From Anaerolineae bacterium (lineage in GTDB: Bacteria > Chloroflexota > Anaerolineae > DUEN01): a stretch of DNA of 64,000 nt. Positions 53,600 to 63,676 of this stretch are shown one piece after another (the stretch's first letter is position 1; each line of letters starts with the position of its first letter). Location: NCBI GenBank assembly GCA_025060615.1, contig JANXBS010000001.1, positions 297,704 through 361,703 on the forward strand, written 5' to 3'. The notes beneath the pieces were generated by a model, which worked only from the letters and a program-made list of their open reading frames with translations, was not told the origin of the DNA and did no database searches. A program made the position numbers and the translations under genes.

Positions 53600-54703
53600 T
53601 CATTCAGCGACTAGAAGTTCTTGGATCTGCGCGACGAACGCTCGCCCCTCTTTGTCGTCTGAGACGATTTCGATCTGCTCTGGTTTAGTCACGCCAATAC
53701 CTAGTTCAACGGCGCGCGCAATTTGCTCTTGCTCAAAAATGGGGCCACGGCTCACCTCGGGCGTAGTACCGAAGCTACGTAAGATGGCCACGCCAACGGC
53801 ATCTATGGCGATGCGATCCGTGCTGGCGAGGATTACACCAGCCTGTACTAGCTCCCCGCGTTCGGGCCCTCCTCTCACAAACGCCTCTACTCCGTCGAGG
53901 ACGATCACGTTAGGAACATAGGCGGCGTTGATCTCAGCGATCATCAAACGCTGATAAGGTGAATTGTGTAGCTCATTCATGTAATTATAGCTTTGACCAG
54001 GCACGATTTTAGCCACCAACCCCACTGAGTTCTTCAGCGAGAGGGTGAAATGCCCACCATAGCGGTGGGTCTTGAGGCAGCAAGTCTGAACGATATATGG
54101 AGTTTCGCGGGCCAAACGAGCGATGGGGAACCCATTTCGCCAGTGGCCATCAGGGAGCTGAACGAGCTCCCAGCCATCGGCGGGCAATTCATCCAGGACC
54201 TGAACCTTGAAGCCTAACTCCTGCCCCAACGCGAAGATCCCCTTTTGCTCCATAACCCGGCGAGTATTTCCCATGCCGCTGCGGTCCGCCACAGTGATGG
54301 CATCAACACCATTATCCTGAAGCCATCTTACCAGCGTGCGCAACACATCGAGATGCGTCGAGCCAGGCGTAGGGTCAGCGCTATTGAAGTTGGGCTTGAG
54401 GAGGGTTGGGACTCCGGAGGGAGGTTGAATGCTCAACAGCGACAGCGCGCGTCTCGTGCCTTCTGCGCGATCCGTTGTGCGAATGAGGGCGACTTGAGCC
54501 CTCGGCGGCGCCCCCTGTTTTGTAATAAAGGCAGGCGATGGGGTTGGTGGAGCGGGCTCAGCGACCGATGGGGTGGACAACGTCCCTGGCATGAGGGGGG
54601 CACAAGCCGCGCAAACGGTTGCGGCTGCGAAGGTTAGAAACTCACGGCGGGTGCGGCGATGCGATGATCTACCCCGCTGGCGAGATACCGGATGACGGCT
54701 CAT
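53600..54703 (-). CDS. Tat-exported DUF362 domain protein
   Basis: 367 residues. A twin-arginine signal (TRREFLTFAAATVCAACAP) and possible lipobox (VCAAC) indicate folded export with lipid anchoring. The DUF362 domain follows from about 65 to 365: VALIRTTDRAEG, the LLKPNFNSADPTPGSTHL metal-site-like block, VADRSGMGNTR, TCCLKTHRYGGHFTLSLKNSVG and AVGVAILRSFGT. DUF362 members often bind Fe-S or metals; here no ferredoxin CxxC motif is seen. Function unknown. It lies downstream of the coiled-coil nuclease-like gene on the same strand and converges with the 52659 gene. Confidence 0.82.
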   Translation of the reverse strand: MSRHPVSRQRGRSSHRRTRREFLTFAAATVCAACAPLMPGTLSTPSVAEPAPPTPSPAFITKQGAPPRAQVALIRTTDRAEGTRRALSLLSIQPPSGVPTLLKPNFNSADPTPGSTHLDVLRTLVRWLQDNGVDAITVADRSGMGNTRRVMEQKGIFALGQELGFKVQVLDELPADGWELVQLPDGHWRNGFPIARLARETPYIVQTCCLKTHRYGGHFTLSLKNSVGLVAKIVPGQSYNYMNELHNSPYQRLMIAEINAAYVPNVIVLDGVEAFVRGGPERGELVQAGVILASTDRIAIDAVGVAILRSFGTTPEVSRGPIFEQEQIARAVELGIGVTKPEQIEIVSDDKEGRAFVAQIQELLVAE

Positions 54704-54735
54704 CTTTTCCTCCTGCTCTTTTCATAAGCCAAGTT

Positions 54736-55578
54736 TCAATGCGCCAGTTCAATTCCCAGCTCTCGGCAACGTTCCTGAACATCTGGCTCAGGGGCCAGAG
54801 TGATAAAAACCCCGCGCACGGTTTTGTCGGGATAGAGCAGGCGCAGCAATTCCACTTTCTCGGCCAGGTCGTCCACATCATCTACCTCAGCCGCGCTTTT
54901 GACCTCAAAGGCCAAATACTCGTCGTCAGCGGCTATGAGATCCACCTCTTTTTGGCGGCCACGCGGGAAGACCCAACCTTCGGCATCTACGATCTTCTGA
55001 CGCAGACGAATGCTTTCAGGACGAATATCCGGGCGCCTTAGAGCCAGCCGTAAGGCAGCCGCGACTACGTCTTCCAGATTACGTCCAGAGCGTACCTGGG
55101 CCCGTCCCACCACTAACTCAACCCAATCCCGTAGATCTTGAAAGTGTTTGGTTATTTGTTCAAAACGCTGATCCATTTGCTCAAAGCGCCGATCTATCTG
55201 TTCGAAGCGCTGGTCCATCTGATCAAGACGATGCTCGATTTGCTCGAAGCGGCGATCCATCTGATCAAGACGACGCTCAATTTGCTCGAAGCGCTGGTCC
55301 ATCTGGTCGAGACGACGCTCGACTTGTTCGAAGCGGCGATCTATCTGCTCAAAGCGCTGCATTGTCTCTAAGCGATGTTGATGAAACTCAGCACGAAAAT
55401 CGCGCAGTTCAGCCATCAAAGCAGCCACTTCCTCGCGTCGCACAAACACCTTTAAGAAAGCTAGATAAAGCCGCTCCTGCAGCTCGGGGCGGCGCTCTAG
55501 CAGAGCAGGAATTCTCTCTTCCAGGATTGTAAGCAGCTCTTCATCAGTCAGGACAGAGGGAGACGATCTCATCTTCAC
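54736..55578 (-). CDS. Coiled-coil protein with C-terminal PD-(D/E)XK nuclease-like domain
   Basis: 280 residues. An N-terminal helical part (1-70) leads into ten heptads of RFEQIDR/RLDQMDR type (75-144), an uninterrupted coiled coil. The C-terminal domain (about 160-280) has the PD-(D/E)XK core: RQKEVDLIAADD (Asp213) and YLAFEVKSAA (Glu225-x-Lys227). Proteins of this DUF3782-like design are common in Cyanobacteria and Chloroflexota, often in several copies, and their targets are unknown. The heptads are encoded by near-identical 21-bp units. It lies between glyQS and the DUF362 gene, on the same strand as both. Confidence 0.8.
   Translation of the reverse strand: MKMRSSPSVLTDEELLTILEERIPALLERRPELQERLYLAFLKVFVRREEVAALMAELRDFRAEFHQHRLETMQRFEQIDRRFEQVERRLDQMDQRFEQIERRLDQMDRRFEQIEHRLDQMDQRFEQIDRRFEQMDQRFEQITKHFQDLRDWVELVVGRAQVRSGRNLEDVVAAALRLALRRPDIRPESIRLRQKIVDAEGWVFPRGRQKEVDLIAADDEYLAFEVKSAAEVDDVDDLAEKVELLRLLYPDKTVRGVFITLAPEPDVQERCRELGIELAH
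55147..55356 (-). repeat. Ten tandem 21-bp units encoding coiled-coil heptads
   Basis: Ten 21-bp units, each coding for one heptad (R-[FL]-[ED]-Q-[IVM]-[DE]-x), with only a few base changes between units. The run is exactly in frame and lies inside the nuclease-like gene. Copy number is likely variable between strains. Confidence 0.85.
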
Positions 55579-55593
55579 ACCTCAAAATAGCGC

Positions 55594-58500
55594 TTAAAAC
55601 CCCTGAAGCCGGCTCAGGTCGGCGATCCCATCCGGCAACGCGGCCACATGCTGGACCAACCCTAACCGTGCCGATCGCACCTCTAGATCATCTGCCATCA
55701 CCAGGATATCAGTAAAGAAATTGTTGATGGGATCTTTCAATGTCCGTAAAGCCGCTACTAACTCGGTCACTCTACTTGCCGGCGTCACGTAATCGCGCAC
55801 GGTCAGATACGCTTGGTACAGCCGTTGAGCGCTAGGCTCCTTTAGCCGATCCGGCTGCAACGGATGACGTTCCTTCAGATCCCGAACGATGCGTTTACAA
55901 CGCGCATATGCGACGAGCACCTCGCTCCAGTCAGGAGCTTCTACCTCTTTCGCCAGCTCCTGCACAGTCCGATATGCTCGCAGCGGATCGTCACCGCGGG
56001 CGGCCAGCACGGCATCTACCACATCAAAACGGTAGCCCTCATCTAACAGCCAGGCACGCAACCGCCCTTCGATAAAAGCTGCAGCCTCTTCCAAGCGCTC
56101 TGAAGAGGCCGGAATCGGCAGTAGTTCAGCCGCCATACGCAGGCCTTCGCGGATCGAGAACGAGATCTCATGCCCGATCAGGATATGGATTAAGCCCAAC
56201 GCAGCCCGCCGCAGCCCAAACGGATCTGCCGACCCCGTGGGCGCCAAACCCACAGCGAACAGGCCTGCTAGGCTATCTAGCCGATCTGCGACAGCCAACA
56301 GCGTGCCGATAGGCGTCTCCGGCAGATGATCGCCGGTGAAGCGAGGCAGGTAATGTTCTTCGATCGCCCAGGCTACCTCCTCCGGCTCACCACTCGAGAG
56401 GGCGTAATAGCGTCCCATGATCCCCTGCAAGCTGGTCATCTCCACCACCATACTGGTGACTAGATCGGCTTTGCACAGATAAGCGGCCCGCTTCGCCAAC
56501 GGATACAACACTGGATCAAGGCCCATTCGCGGCGCCAACTGCTCTATCAGCCGAACCAGCCGATCCGATTTGTCTAGCATGGAGCCCAACTGCTCCTGGA
56601 ACGTCAGCGTGGCCAGCCGCGGGCGGTAGCTCTCCAGCGGCTGCTCTTGGTCATGGCGCCAGAAGTAAGCAGCATCGGCATAACGCGCTCGTAGTACGTC
56701 GGCATATCCCCGAGCCACCAGTGCCGGATCACTCGGCCGGCCGTTGGCCACCGTGATGAAATAAGGCAACAACAACTCGGCCACTCGCTGGCCGGTTGAC
56801 CCATTGGCCCGCTTAATCACCGGGAAACATCGCTGGTGCTTTTTCATGACGCCTATGAGCACTTCCGGCGGCAGGCTCAGATACTCTGGCTCAAACTCGC
56901 CCAAGAGCGCAAAGGGCGCTTCCACCAGATCGGTGACCTCATCGAGCAAGGCCGAATCATCAGGCACCAATCCTCCTACGCTGGCCGCTAGGTCGGCGAT
57001 TTGTGCTGCTATCTGTTGACGACGGGCCGCACGGTCTACGATTACGTTCGCCTTAGCCATTACCTGCCAATAGTCCTCGGCACGGGTAATGGTCAGCGCC
57101 GGTGAACGATGGATGCGCAGGCCGCGGCTCACACGCCCACTGGTGACCCGTGCGTAGCGAAAAGGGATCACCTGGTCGCCGTAGAGCGCGGTGATCCAGC
57201 GCAGCGGCCGTGGATATGTTATCCCGTCGGAATCCCATCGCATCGTCATGTCAAAGTGCAGTTCAGCGATCAAGCGCGGCAATAGCTCTACCAGCACAGC
57301 AGGCGTTGATCGTCCCGGTTCCACTTTGACGGCAAAGACATATTCTCCCCCATCAGCTTGGCGACGTTGTAGGCTTTCCACGGGCACCCCTTGACGGCGG
57401 GCGAATCCTTCGGCGGCGCGCGTGGGCTTTCCCTCTGCATCATATGCGATATTAGCAGGTGGGCCTTTTATCACCTGCTCGGCGTCGGCCTGTCGGCTGG
57501 CCAACCCCTTGACATACAGGACCTGCCGTCGTGGCGTGGCCGTTACGATGATCTCGTCATAGGCCAGCCGCGCCTGGTCCAAGCTCCGCCGCGCCAACGC
57601 GGGCAACTGCTCTATCACCGCAACGACATCCCCTGCCGGCAACTCTTCTGAGCCGAGTTCTAGTAGAAAATCCGCCTTGGAGCTCGGGGAAACTGCCAGG
57701 AGGGGTGGCTCAATTGCCGCCTCTTTCTGCTTCTCCGCCTGTTCGCGTTTCCCTATCCCCCGCAGCAGAGGATATTCCAGCCGCTGGCGCTGCTCTAGGT
57801 AAGCCTGGGCCACCTCGCGCGCCAGATCGCGCATGCGGGCGAAATAGCTGGCTCGCTCTGTGACGCCGATGGCTCCGCGCGTGTCCAGCAGATTAAAAGT
57901 GTGCGAGCAGCGCAGGACATAGTCATGCGCCGGCACCACTAGCCCGTGCTGTAACGCGTTCCGGGCCTCTGCCTCAAACAATAGGAACATCTGTTTCAAT
58001 CGCTCGACATCTGCCACATGGAAGGCATACTCACAGTGCTCGATCTCCTGTGGTCGCAGGATCTCGCCATAGGTAAGCCGGCCGTCCCAGCTTAGCGCCC
58101 ACACCTCACGCACACCTTGTAAGAACATGGCGATGCGCTCCAGCCCATAAGTGATCTCGACAGCCACTGGGTCAAGCGGGATGCCGCCAGCTTGCTGGAA
58201 ATAAGTGAACTGGGTGATCTCCAGCCCATCCAGCCAGACCTCCCAGCCCAGTCCCCAGGCTCCCAAGGCCGGAGATGCCCAATTGTCCTCCACAAAGCGG
58301 ATGTCATGCCGGCTGCAATCAATTCCAATTGCCTCCAGGCTCTCCAAGTAGAGCTCCTGCGGATTGCCGGGATCGGGCTTCAAGATGACCTGGTATTGGG
58401 TGTGCATTTGCATGCGGTTAGGGTTTTCAGCGAAGCGGCCATCGTCTGGCCGATAGGACGGTTCGACGTAAGCGACGTTCCACGGCTCCGGTCCTAGGAC

Positions 58501-58638
58501 GCGCAACACCGTCGCAGGGTTCATCGTCCCCGCGCCGACTTTTTCACTATATGGCTGCCAAATTACGCAACCATGGGCGGCCCAGAACCGCTCTAGGCGC
58601 ATGATGATTTCTTGAAACGAAGGCGATCGAGAACTCAT
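55594..58638 (-). CDS. glyQS: Glycyl-tRNA synthetase, fused alpha and beta subunits
   Basis: 1014 residues, about the sum of GlyQ (300) and GlyS (690). It charges tRNA-Gly. The alpha part (1-300) opens with [23 protein letters not shown], and has the class II active site in [37 protein letters not shown] and [10 protein letters not shown]. The beta part starts near 325 with [16 protein letters not shown] and has the [30 protein letters not shown] block and the HD-like C-terminal region. The linker is short (about 300-325). Fused GlyQS occurs in some phyla, such as Chlamydiae and Chloroflexota. A normal domain fusion, not a frame error. Confidence 0.95.
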   Translation of the reverse strand: MSSRSPSFQEIIMRLERFWAAHGCVIWQPYSEKVGAGTMNPATVLRVLGPEPWNVAYVEPSYRPDDGRFAENPNRMQMHTQYQVILKPDPGNPQELYLESLEAIGIDCSRHDIRFVEDNWASPALGAWGLGWEVWLDGLEITQFTYFQQAGGIPLDPVAVEITYGLERIAMFLQGVREVWALSWDGRLTYGEILRPQEIEHCEYAFHVADVERLKQMFLLFEAEARNALQHGLVVPAHDYVLRCSHTFNLLDTRGAIGVTERASYFARMRDLAREVAQAYLEQRQRLEYPLLRGIGKREQAEKQKEAAIEPPLLAVSPSSKADFLLELGSEELPAGDVVAVIEQLPALARRSLDQARLAYDEIIVTATPRRQVLYVKGLASRQADAEQVIKGPPANIAYDAEGKPTRAAEGFARRQGVPVESLQRRQADGGEYVFAVKVEPGRSTPAVLVELLPRLIAELHFDMTMRWDSDGITYPRPLRWITALYGDQVIPFRYARVTSGRVSRGLRIHRSPALTITRAEDYWQVMAKANVIVDRAARRQQIAAQIADLAASVGGLVPDDSALLDEVTDLVEAPFALLGEFEPEYLSLPPEVLIGVMKKHQRCFPVIKRANGSTGQRVAELLLPYFITVANGRPSDPALVARGYADVLRARYADAAYFWRHDQEQPLESYRPRLATLTFQEQLGSMLDKSDRLVRLIEQLAPRMGLDPVLYPLAKRAAYLCKADLVTSMVVEMTSLQGIMGRYYALSSGEPEEVAWAIEEHYLPRFTGDHLPETPIGTLLAVADRLDSLAGLFAVGLAPTGSADPFGLRRAALGLIHILIGHEISFSIREGLRMAAELLPIPASSERLEEAAAFIEGRLRAWLLDEGYRFDVVDAVLAARGDDPLRAYRTVQELAKEVEAPDWSEVLVAYARCKRIVRDLKERHPLQPDRLKEPSAQRLYQAYLTVRDYVTPASRVTELVAALRTLKDPINNFFTDILVMADDLEVRSARLGLVQHVAALPDGIADLSRLQGF

Positions 58639-58719
58639 GCGAACTGTGACCCCTATCTTACCAACGAAAGCTCAGAGGAGAAGGCAGGCGATAGTTCACC
58701 AGATGGCGGTTGAGGGAGG

Positions 58720-58743
58720 CTCTGGATTACGCAGGATCCAGAG
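58720..58743 (-). terminator. Hairpin between the recO-MazG run and glyQS
   Basis: CTCTGGAT (58720-58727) pairs with ATCCAGAG (58736-58743), 8 bp with an 8-nt loop. There is no T run after it. It may mark the end of the operon that includes recO. Confidence 0.4.
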
Positions 58744-58759
58744 GGTTAAAAGACGCGCA

Positions 58760-59167
58760 TCAGAGCCCCTGCTCAGCGCCTTTTTGCCTCTGTCCCTTCA
58801 GCATCTGTGTCAACTCCTCTACCTGGCGAGCATGGTAGCGGGCCAGTTCGGCATTGGCTTGATCCAGATCAGGGTAACGCTCATCTGCCTTGGCCTGTCC
58901 GGCTCGTAATGCCGCTTCGACATCCACCCCGCACTGGTAGGCTAGCTTAAACAGAAACACAAACACATCCGAGAGTTCCTCAGCCAAGTCGGCCCGTAGC
59001 TTATCTGAGCTCTCAGCACCCTTGTACCCCTCCCATTGCAACACCAGACGGGCAACCTCGCCTATCTCCTCTAAGGCGTGGATTAGCGTGTGACTGGGCT
59101 TCACCCGATCCCAGCCTCGCGCCCGATCCCATTCTTCCAACCATTTCTGATATTCAGCGATGTGCAT
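58760..59167 (-). CDS. MazG-like nucleotide pyrophosphohydrolase
   Basis: About 135 residues from ATG at 59167, overlapping the recO stop as TGATG. MazG/all-alpha NTP-PPases hydrolyse nucleotides to monophosphates and PPi with Mg2+. The metal motif is EEIGEVAR with a second ED/ExxD pair in AEELSDVFVFLFKLA (E-x-x-D), the usual E-x-x-E...E-x-x-D signature. The C-terminal helix is charged. Substrate unknown. Confidence 0.8.
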   Translation of the reverse strand: MHIAEYQKWLEEWDRARGWDRVKPSHTLIHALEEIGEVARLVLQWEGYKGAESSDKLRADLAEELSDVFVFLFKLAYQCGVDVEAALRAGQAKADERYPDLDQANAELARYHARQVEELTQMLKGQRQKGAEQGL

Positions 59168-59949
59168 CAGGCCACCCACCCCATTTGCCGTCGCAGCGTC
59201 CACAGGAAATCCACCGATTTTAAGTTGCGCTCTAATACATATACGATATAGCGGTAGAGCAGCCGTTCCATCTCGGCGCGTAACCCAGGGCTCAACCTTA
59301 GGCGACGCGCCATATCGTACTCATGAGTCTGCAAAAAGCGCAGCACCTTCAAAGTATTCAAAGGGAGTGGCTCCACCTGTGCCACTCCTTCGCCACAACG
59401 CGGGCAGAGCGCGCCGCCGTCTTCAAAGCTGAAGTAGTTGTTTATCACTGGCTCCAGGCTCGTCTGACAGCGCGCGCAGAAAAAAAGCTGAGGCTGATAA
59501 CCGGCCCACGAAAGCAGATGCAGCTCAAAAAAGCGCACCGCCAGGTAGGGATCGTCTCCCTCGCTCAAACGAGAGAGGGTCACCCGTAAGAGGTCAAAGA
59601 GGGACTTGCTCTCATCAGCCTCCCCTGTCAGCCGGTCTACCAGCTCGGCCACGTAGTGGGCATAAGTGGTCCGCAGCAGGTCCTGGCGCAGTGGGAGATA
59701 CGACTCGATGGTGTCCGCCTGAGCGACGATATCCCAGATGCGCCCTTTAGCGACCAGAAAGGTGCTATGCGTGAACAGCTCAACGTGTCCAGCTTTGCGG
59801 CTCAGCGTCTTGCGCACCCCCTTGGCCAACAGATGCAGCTTCCCACGCTCAGCCGTCAGCACCGTTAGCAGACGATCGGCCTCACCAACATCCGTACGGC
59901 GCAAGACGATCGCTTCCACGCGATATAGCCGCTGCCTGCGCTCGTTCAT
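59167..59949 (-). CDS. recO: DNA repair protein RecO
   Basis: 260 residues. RecO loads RecA onto SSB-coated gaps in the RecFOR pathway. It opens with YRVEAIVLRRTDVGEADRLLTVLTAERGKL, the conserved OB-fold start; a helical domain follows, and a C4 zinc site sits at CARCQTSLEP...CPRCGEG, as in many non-gamma RecO proteins. The stop overlaps a MazG-like gene and the start lies 6 bp past another MazG-like gene, so RecO is sandwiched between two nucleotide pyrophosphohydrolases. Confidence 0.93.
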   Translation of the reverse strand: MNERRQRLYRVEAIVLRRTDVGEADRLLTVLTAERGKLHLLAKGVRKTLSRKAGHVELFTHSTFLVAKGRIWDIVAQADTIESYLPLRQDLLRTTYAHYVAELVDRLTGEADESKSLFDLLRVTLSRLSEGDDPYLAVRFFELHLLSWAGYQPQLFFCARCQTSLEPVINNYFSFEDGGALCPRCGEGVAQVEPLPLNTLKVLRFLQTHEYDMARRLRLSPGLRAEMERLLYRYIVYVLERNLKSVDFLWTLRRQMGWVA

Positions 59950-59955
59950 ATAAGT

Positions 59956-60279
59956 TCACTGAGCGCGCACTGTGTTATACCGGTATGGCCGCGCCCAATT
60001 CTTGGCCATTTTGGCCTGAAATAACGCTTCAGCGTCCACATTCATCGCCGATAGCATATGAAAGATACGGATAATAGCATCAATCAGCTCCTCCCCCACC
60101 GTTTCCAGCGGTTCACCCTTCTTGTAAGCATCAGTGGCCTCGCTGATCTCTGAATGAATCAATGCCAACATCTGCCAGAACTGAGCGGGATCGGAGGAGA
60201 ATCCTTTGGCATCGCATAGCGCGCGCACCTGTCGCACATAGGCATTCAATCCCTGATCATCGCTCACATCCCCCTCCAT
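59956..60279 (-). CDS. MazG-like nucleotide pyrophosphohydrolase (small, all-alpha)
   Basis: 107 residues. Metal motif EISEATDAY (E-x-x-E/D) with VGEELIDAIIRIFHMLSAM (E-x-x-D), the core of the MazG/dUTPase-like all-alpha fold. The NW at AKMAKNWARPYRY matches the C-terminal motif of small MazG-type proteins (N-x-x-R). Shorter than, and distinct from, the paralogue at 58760-59167. It is 6 bp upstream of recO. Confidence 0.78.
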   Translation of the reverse strand: MEGDVSDDQGLNAYVRQVRALCDAKGFSSDPAQFWQMLALIHSEISEATDAYKKGEPLETVGEELIDAIIRIFHMLSAMNVDAEALFQAKMAKNWARPYRYNTVRAQ

Positions 60280-60350
60280 CTAGCCAGGGTGCGCGGATTA
60301 TACCACCGGCTCACAGCCTCAGCAAACAGATGGCCAGGATCCCCAGGCGA

Positions 60351-60758
60351 TCAGGCTTGCCCACTGATAAGATCATCCGCCGTGAACCGATCTGGCAGTA
60401 GGTCATCCACCGTTGTCACCCGCACATTCCCGGACGTATCCGCGATGATGACCTTCATGGTTGGGGCGAATTCGACCATCACTTGTCGGCAAATTCCGCA
60501 CGGGCTACCACCGTTATCCGTCACAATGGCGATCGCCTCAAAGTCTCGTTCGCCCTCAGAGACGGCCTTCCACAGTGCTACGCGCTCGGCGCAGACCGTC
60601 GCCCCATAGGAGGCATTTTCGATGTTGCAGCCAGTGAACACCTGGCCGGCGCGCGTTAACACGGCTGCGCCGACTGCGTAACGGGAGTACGGGGAATAGG
60701 AGTGAGCTCGTGCGGCCTGTGCCGCGGCGATCAACGCCGCCTCGGGGATATGGCTCAT
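60351..60758 (-). CDS. cdd: Cytidine deaminase
   Basis: 135 residues. It converts cytidine and deoxycytidine to the uridine forms in pyrimidine salvage. The zinc site is NIENASYGATVCAERVAL (Cys-Ala-Glu, with the Glu as proton shuttle) and the second CxxC is SPCGICRQVMVEFA. Homotetrameric-type length. The start overlaps the CNNM gene's stop by 4 bp (ATGA). Confidence 0.95.
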   Translation of the reverse strand: MSHIPEAALIAAAQAARAHSYSPYSRYAVGAAVLTRAGQVFTGCNIENASYGATVCAERVALWKAVSEGERDFEAIAIVTDNGGSPCGICRQVMVEFAPTMKVIIADTSGNVRVTTVDDLLPDRFTADDLISGQA

Positions 60759-62050
60759 CGGAGTGCGAAGATCGAGAGGAAAGCCGATACAATCAAGCTG
60801 GCGCCGTTTATGTCGGGAGGGCGCGTCTCTCGCCGTGCGCGAACCCGCTCAATGCGCTGGCCATCCACCGATAAGACCTCCAGGGTCACACCGCCGAAAG
60901 AGATAGTATCTCCGGGAGCGGGCACTCGACCTAATTGGCTATAGATAAACCCGCCTAGAGTGTCGCCCCCCTCGCTGGGAAACGCCACATATAGGCGCTT
61001 ACTCACCTCATCTAAGCTCACCCGCGCGCTGAAGATAAACTCTGACCCGTTGATCTCTTCAATCTCAGGCTCTTCTGTATCGAACTCGTCTTGAATTTCG
61101 CCTACGATCTCCTCGAGCAGGTCCTCGATGGTCACCAATCCCGCCGTGCCGCCGTACTCGTCCACCACGATGGCCATGTGCACCTTGCGCTGCTGAAGCT
61201 CTCGAAGCAGCTCGTCCACATTCTTGGTCTCAGGGACCAGGTAGGCCGGACGCGCGATCTTGCCGATCTCAGCCTCTGTCTTGCCTTCGATAAGGTACCG
61301 GAGCAGATCTTTCGCATACAACACACCCACAATGTGGTCGATGCTGTCCCGATAGACTGGAACCCGCGAATGACCGGCCTCGAGCATTACCTTGGCGGCC
61401 TCCTCCAGCGAGGTTTCCACATCCACCGCGACGATGTCTACACGCGGGACCATGACCTCGCGCACCCGCGTTGTGCTGAATTCGACGATGCTGGCGATCA
61501 TCTCCTTTTCTTCCTCCTCGATAATCCCCTGCTCCTCACCGGCTTTGAGCAAAAAGTGCAGGTCATCTTCGGGGGAACGCCCTCTCTCGGCAAGCGCACT
61601 AGTGCTTCTTTTATGGGCCAGCCAAGCTAAGAGCGCCACGATGGGCGCAAGCACCAAAGCCATGATCCGGGCCAGGCCGAGGAACTTGAGAGCGATTTGC
61701 GACGGGATACGGACGGAGACTCTATGCATAATCGCCTGGATGACAAGCACCCCACCTGCTGTCCCGATGAGGGCCACCGTCACCAGGCTAACATCCGGCC
61801 ATCTACTCCATACTAACAAAGCCGTCGCACTAGCGACGGCCATGTAAGCTATCTTTTCCAGAATGACCAGGCTGTTTGAGAGGAGTGCCAGATCGTCTGA
61901 TATCTGAGCCACAGCTTGCGATCGCAGTGACTCATCCACTGACAATTTAACACGAGAGCGCTCCAGCGCGTTCAGGGCAGCCTTTGCCCAGGGGATTAGC
62001 GCGGCGACCATTACCCCTGTCGCCATCGCTATCCATATACTACTGTTCAT
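60755..62050 (-). CDS. CNNM/CorC-type (hemolysin C-like) membrane protein with CBS domains
   Basis: 431 residues. The N-terminal DUF21/CNNM transmembrane domain (about 1-165) is followed by two CBS domains (about 195-310; [18 protein letters not shown] and [19 protein letters not shown] motif [13 protein letters not shown]) and the CorC_HlyC domain (about 335-410; [20 protein letters not shown]). The family takes part in Mg2+/Co2+ efflux or homeostasis. An extra hydrophobic tail, [18 protein letters not shown], follows the CorC domain, suggesting a C-terminal membrane contact. The stop overlaps the cdd start. Confidence 0.85.
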   Translation of the reverse strand: MNSSIWIAMATGVMVAALIPWAKAALNALERSRVKLSVDESLRSQAVAQISDDLALLSNSLVILEKIAYMAVASATALLVWSRWPDVSLVTVALIGTAGGVLVIQAIMHRVSVRIPSQIALKFLGLARIMALVLAPIVALLAWLAHKRSTSALAERGRSPEDDLHFLLKAGEEQGIIEEEEKEMIASIVEFSTTRVREVMVPRVDIVAVDVETSLEEAAKVMLEAGHSRVPVYRDSIDHIVGVLYAKDLLRYLIEGKTEAEIGKIARPAYLVPETKNVDELLRELQQRKVHMAIVVDEYGGTAGLVTIEDLLEEIVGEIQDEFDTEEPEIEEINGSEFIFSARVSLDEVSKRLYVAFPSEGGDTLGGFIYSQLGRVPAPGDTISFGGVTLEVLSVDGQRIERVRARRETRPPDINGASLIVSAFLSIFALR

Positions 62051-62083
62051 CTCTCTAACGCTTTCATTATAAGTGAGCCTTCC

Positions 62084-63451
62084 TTAAGCTCTTGTTTGCT
62101 CCTCATCCGACGATTTCCTTTGCACGCGGGCTGGAACACCATATACCAGCTCACCGTCAGGCACATCGTGAGTGACCACTGAGCCGGCGCCGGTACGGGC
62201 TGCTCGTCCTACACGAACAGGCGCTACTAGCATCGTATCGCTGCCGATGAAAGCCCCGTCGCCGATCTCAGTCCGATGTTTGCGCTCTCCGTCATAATTA
62301 CACGTGACAGTGCCGGCGCCAATATTCACGTCAGCTCCCACAAAAGCATCCCCGATATAACTGAAATGTCCCATCTTTGTCCGTGGTCCCAAATAACTGT
62401 TCTTAACCTCGCCGAAATTGCCCATGTGTACACCTTCAGCTAGATGCGCACCTTTCCGCAGATGTCCAAATGGGCCGATTTCGCAGCTTCGCTCCATCAT
62501 AGCCTCTTCGACCACCGAAAAGAAGATGCGGCAGCGATCACCGATTTCGCTATCCCTCACAAGAGTGTTAGGGCCGATTTCACACTCCCGACCAACACGG
62601 GTATTTCCCAACAGGTAGGTGTTGGGGTAAACCACTGTATCCTGGCCGATTTCCACAGTTGCATCAATGTAGACCGTCTCCGGTGCTGGCATGGTCACCC
62701 CGGCTAACATCCATCGCTCATTGATACGACGTCGCATTAACATTTCCGCTCGGGCTAAGTGAACACGGTTATTGATCCCTTGCACTTCTCCCACATCTTC
62801 GACAGTGTAGGTCAGCACTTCATATCCTTCTGCAGCTGCCATTCCGACCAAATCTGTCAGATAATACTCACCGGCAGGGCTGATCGGCAATCGCTCTAGG
62901 TGTTCCCATAGCCAGCTCTCCTGAAAGCAGTACACTCCGGCGTTAAGCTCACGGATCCGCAACTGCTCGGGAGAGGCAACCTTCTCCTCGACCACCTCAC
63001 GTACCCGTCCACACTCGTCCCGTACGACACGCCCAAATCCCATCGGGTCCTCACTGATCACGGTCAGGATCGTTAAGGGTCCTGGATTAGACGCTTGCAA
63101 CTCGGCCAGCCGGCGCAACGTCTCAGCGCGGAGCAATGGCATATCAGCGTAACAGACCAAGATTGAACGCACTTGACCCGCCAGCACAGCTTGCGTTTGA
63201 GCCAGTGCATGGCCTGTGCCGAGCGGCTCGGGCTGGGTAACGTAGACGACAGTTTCCCCTAACTCAGCTCGGATCGCGTCAGCCTCAACACCTACTACAA
63301 CGATCGGCGGCCGATTAGATAGCGAGCGTGCAAGGTCTACTGTATAGCAAATCATCGGCCTGCCGGCTACCGGATGTAAGACCTTAGGCAACGCGGAGCG
63401 CATGCGGGTGCCCTGGCCAGCGGCCAGGATCACAACGGCCAAATCATCCAT
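62084..63451 (-). CDS. glmU: Bifunctional GlmU (N-acetylglucosamine-1-phosphate uridyltransferase / glucosamine-1-phosphate acetyltransferase)
   Basis: 455 residues. It makes UDP-GlcNAc for peptidoglycan. N-terminal uridyltransferase: VVILAAGQGTRMRSALPKVLHPV, the pyrophosphorylase signature, plus LGTGHALAQ and ADMPLLRAE. A left-handed beta-helix acetyltransferase domain follows from about residue 250: hexapeptide repeats, GPFGHLRKGAHLAEGVHMGNFGEVKN, GAGTVTCNYDGERKH (catalytic His) and IGSDTMLVAP. It is the first gene of the run into CNNM, cdd, MazG, recO and MazG, and has its own promoter just after the rRNA operon. Confidence 0.95.
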   Translation of the reverse strand: MDDLAVVILAAGQGTRMRSALPKVLHPVAGRPMICYTVDLARSLSNRPPIVVVGVEADAIRAELGETVVYVTQPEPLGTGHALAQTQAVLAGQVRSILVCYADMPLLRAETLRRLAELQASNPGPLTILTVISEDPMGFGRVVRDECGRVREVVEEKVASPEQLRIRELNAGVYCFQESWLWEHLERLPISPAGEYYLTDLVGMAAAEGYEVLTYTVEDVGEVQGINNRVHLARAEMLMRRRINERWMLAGVTMPAPETVYIDATVEIGQDTVVYPNTYLLGNTRVGRECEIGPNTLVRDSEIGDRCRIFFSVVEEAMMERSCEIGPFGHLRKGAHLAEGVHMGNFGEVKNSYLGPRTKMGHFSYIGDAFVGADVNIGAGTVTCNYDGERKHRTEIGDGAFIGSDTMLVAPVRVGRAARTGAGSVVTHDVPDGELVYGVPARVQRKSSDEEQTRA

Positions 63452-63676
63452 AGTTCACCTTGAAATGAAATACAAAAAGCCAGTTCAGGCGATCCTACCA
63501 GAGAAGATACCTGCCCTGGCTAAGCTGTATACGCATTCGAAAGCTAAGAACAACGGCCACTCGTCTACGAAGCGGAAAAGGAAGAACCCGAATCGTCTCT
63601 AATGACAACTTGAGGACTTATCAATAGGTGAAAACGAAGACTCCTCTCAACTTTGTAATCGCCTCATCCTAGTGAT
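63452..63676 (-). other. Long AT-rich leader upstream of glmU
   Basis: About 220 nt between the promoter and the glmU start. A 45-codon Lys/Arg-rich frame on the plus strand (ATG at 63465) lacks a ribosome-binding site and is not called. No riboswitch, including glmS-type, is recognised. Confidence 0.4.

Noticed and set aside
55147..55356. Short regular repeats as a possible CRISPR array
   Set aside because: Units are exactly 21 bp with no spacers, in frame with coiled-coil heptads.
63402..63602. Plus-strand frame encoding a short Lys/Arg-rich peptide (ATG at 63465)
   Set aside because: No ribosome-binding site, lies antisense to the glmU leader and start, and low-complexity basic composition is easily produced by AT-rich non-coding DNA.
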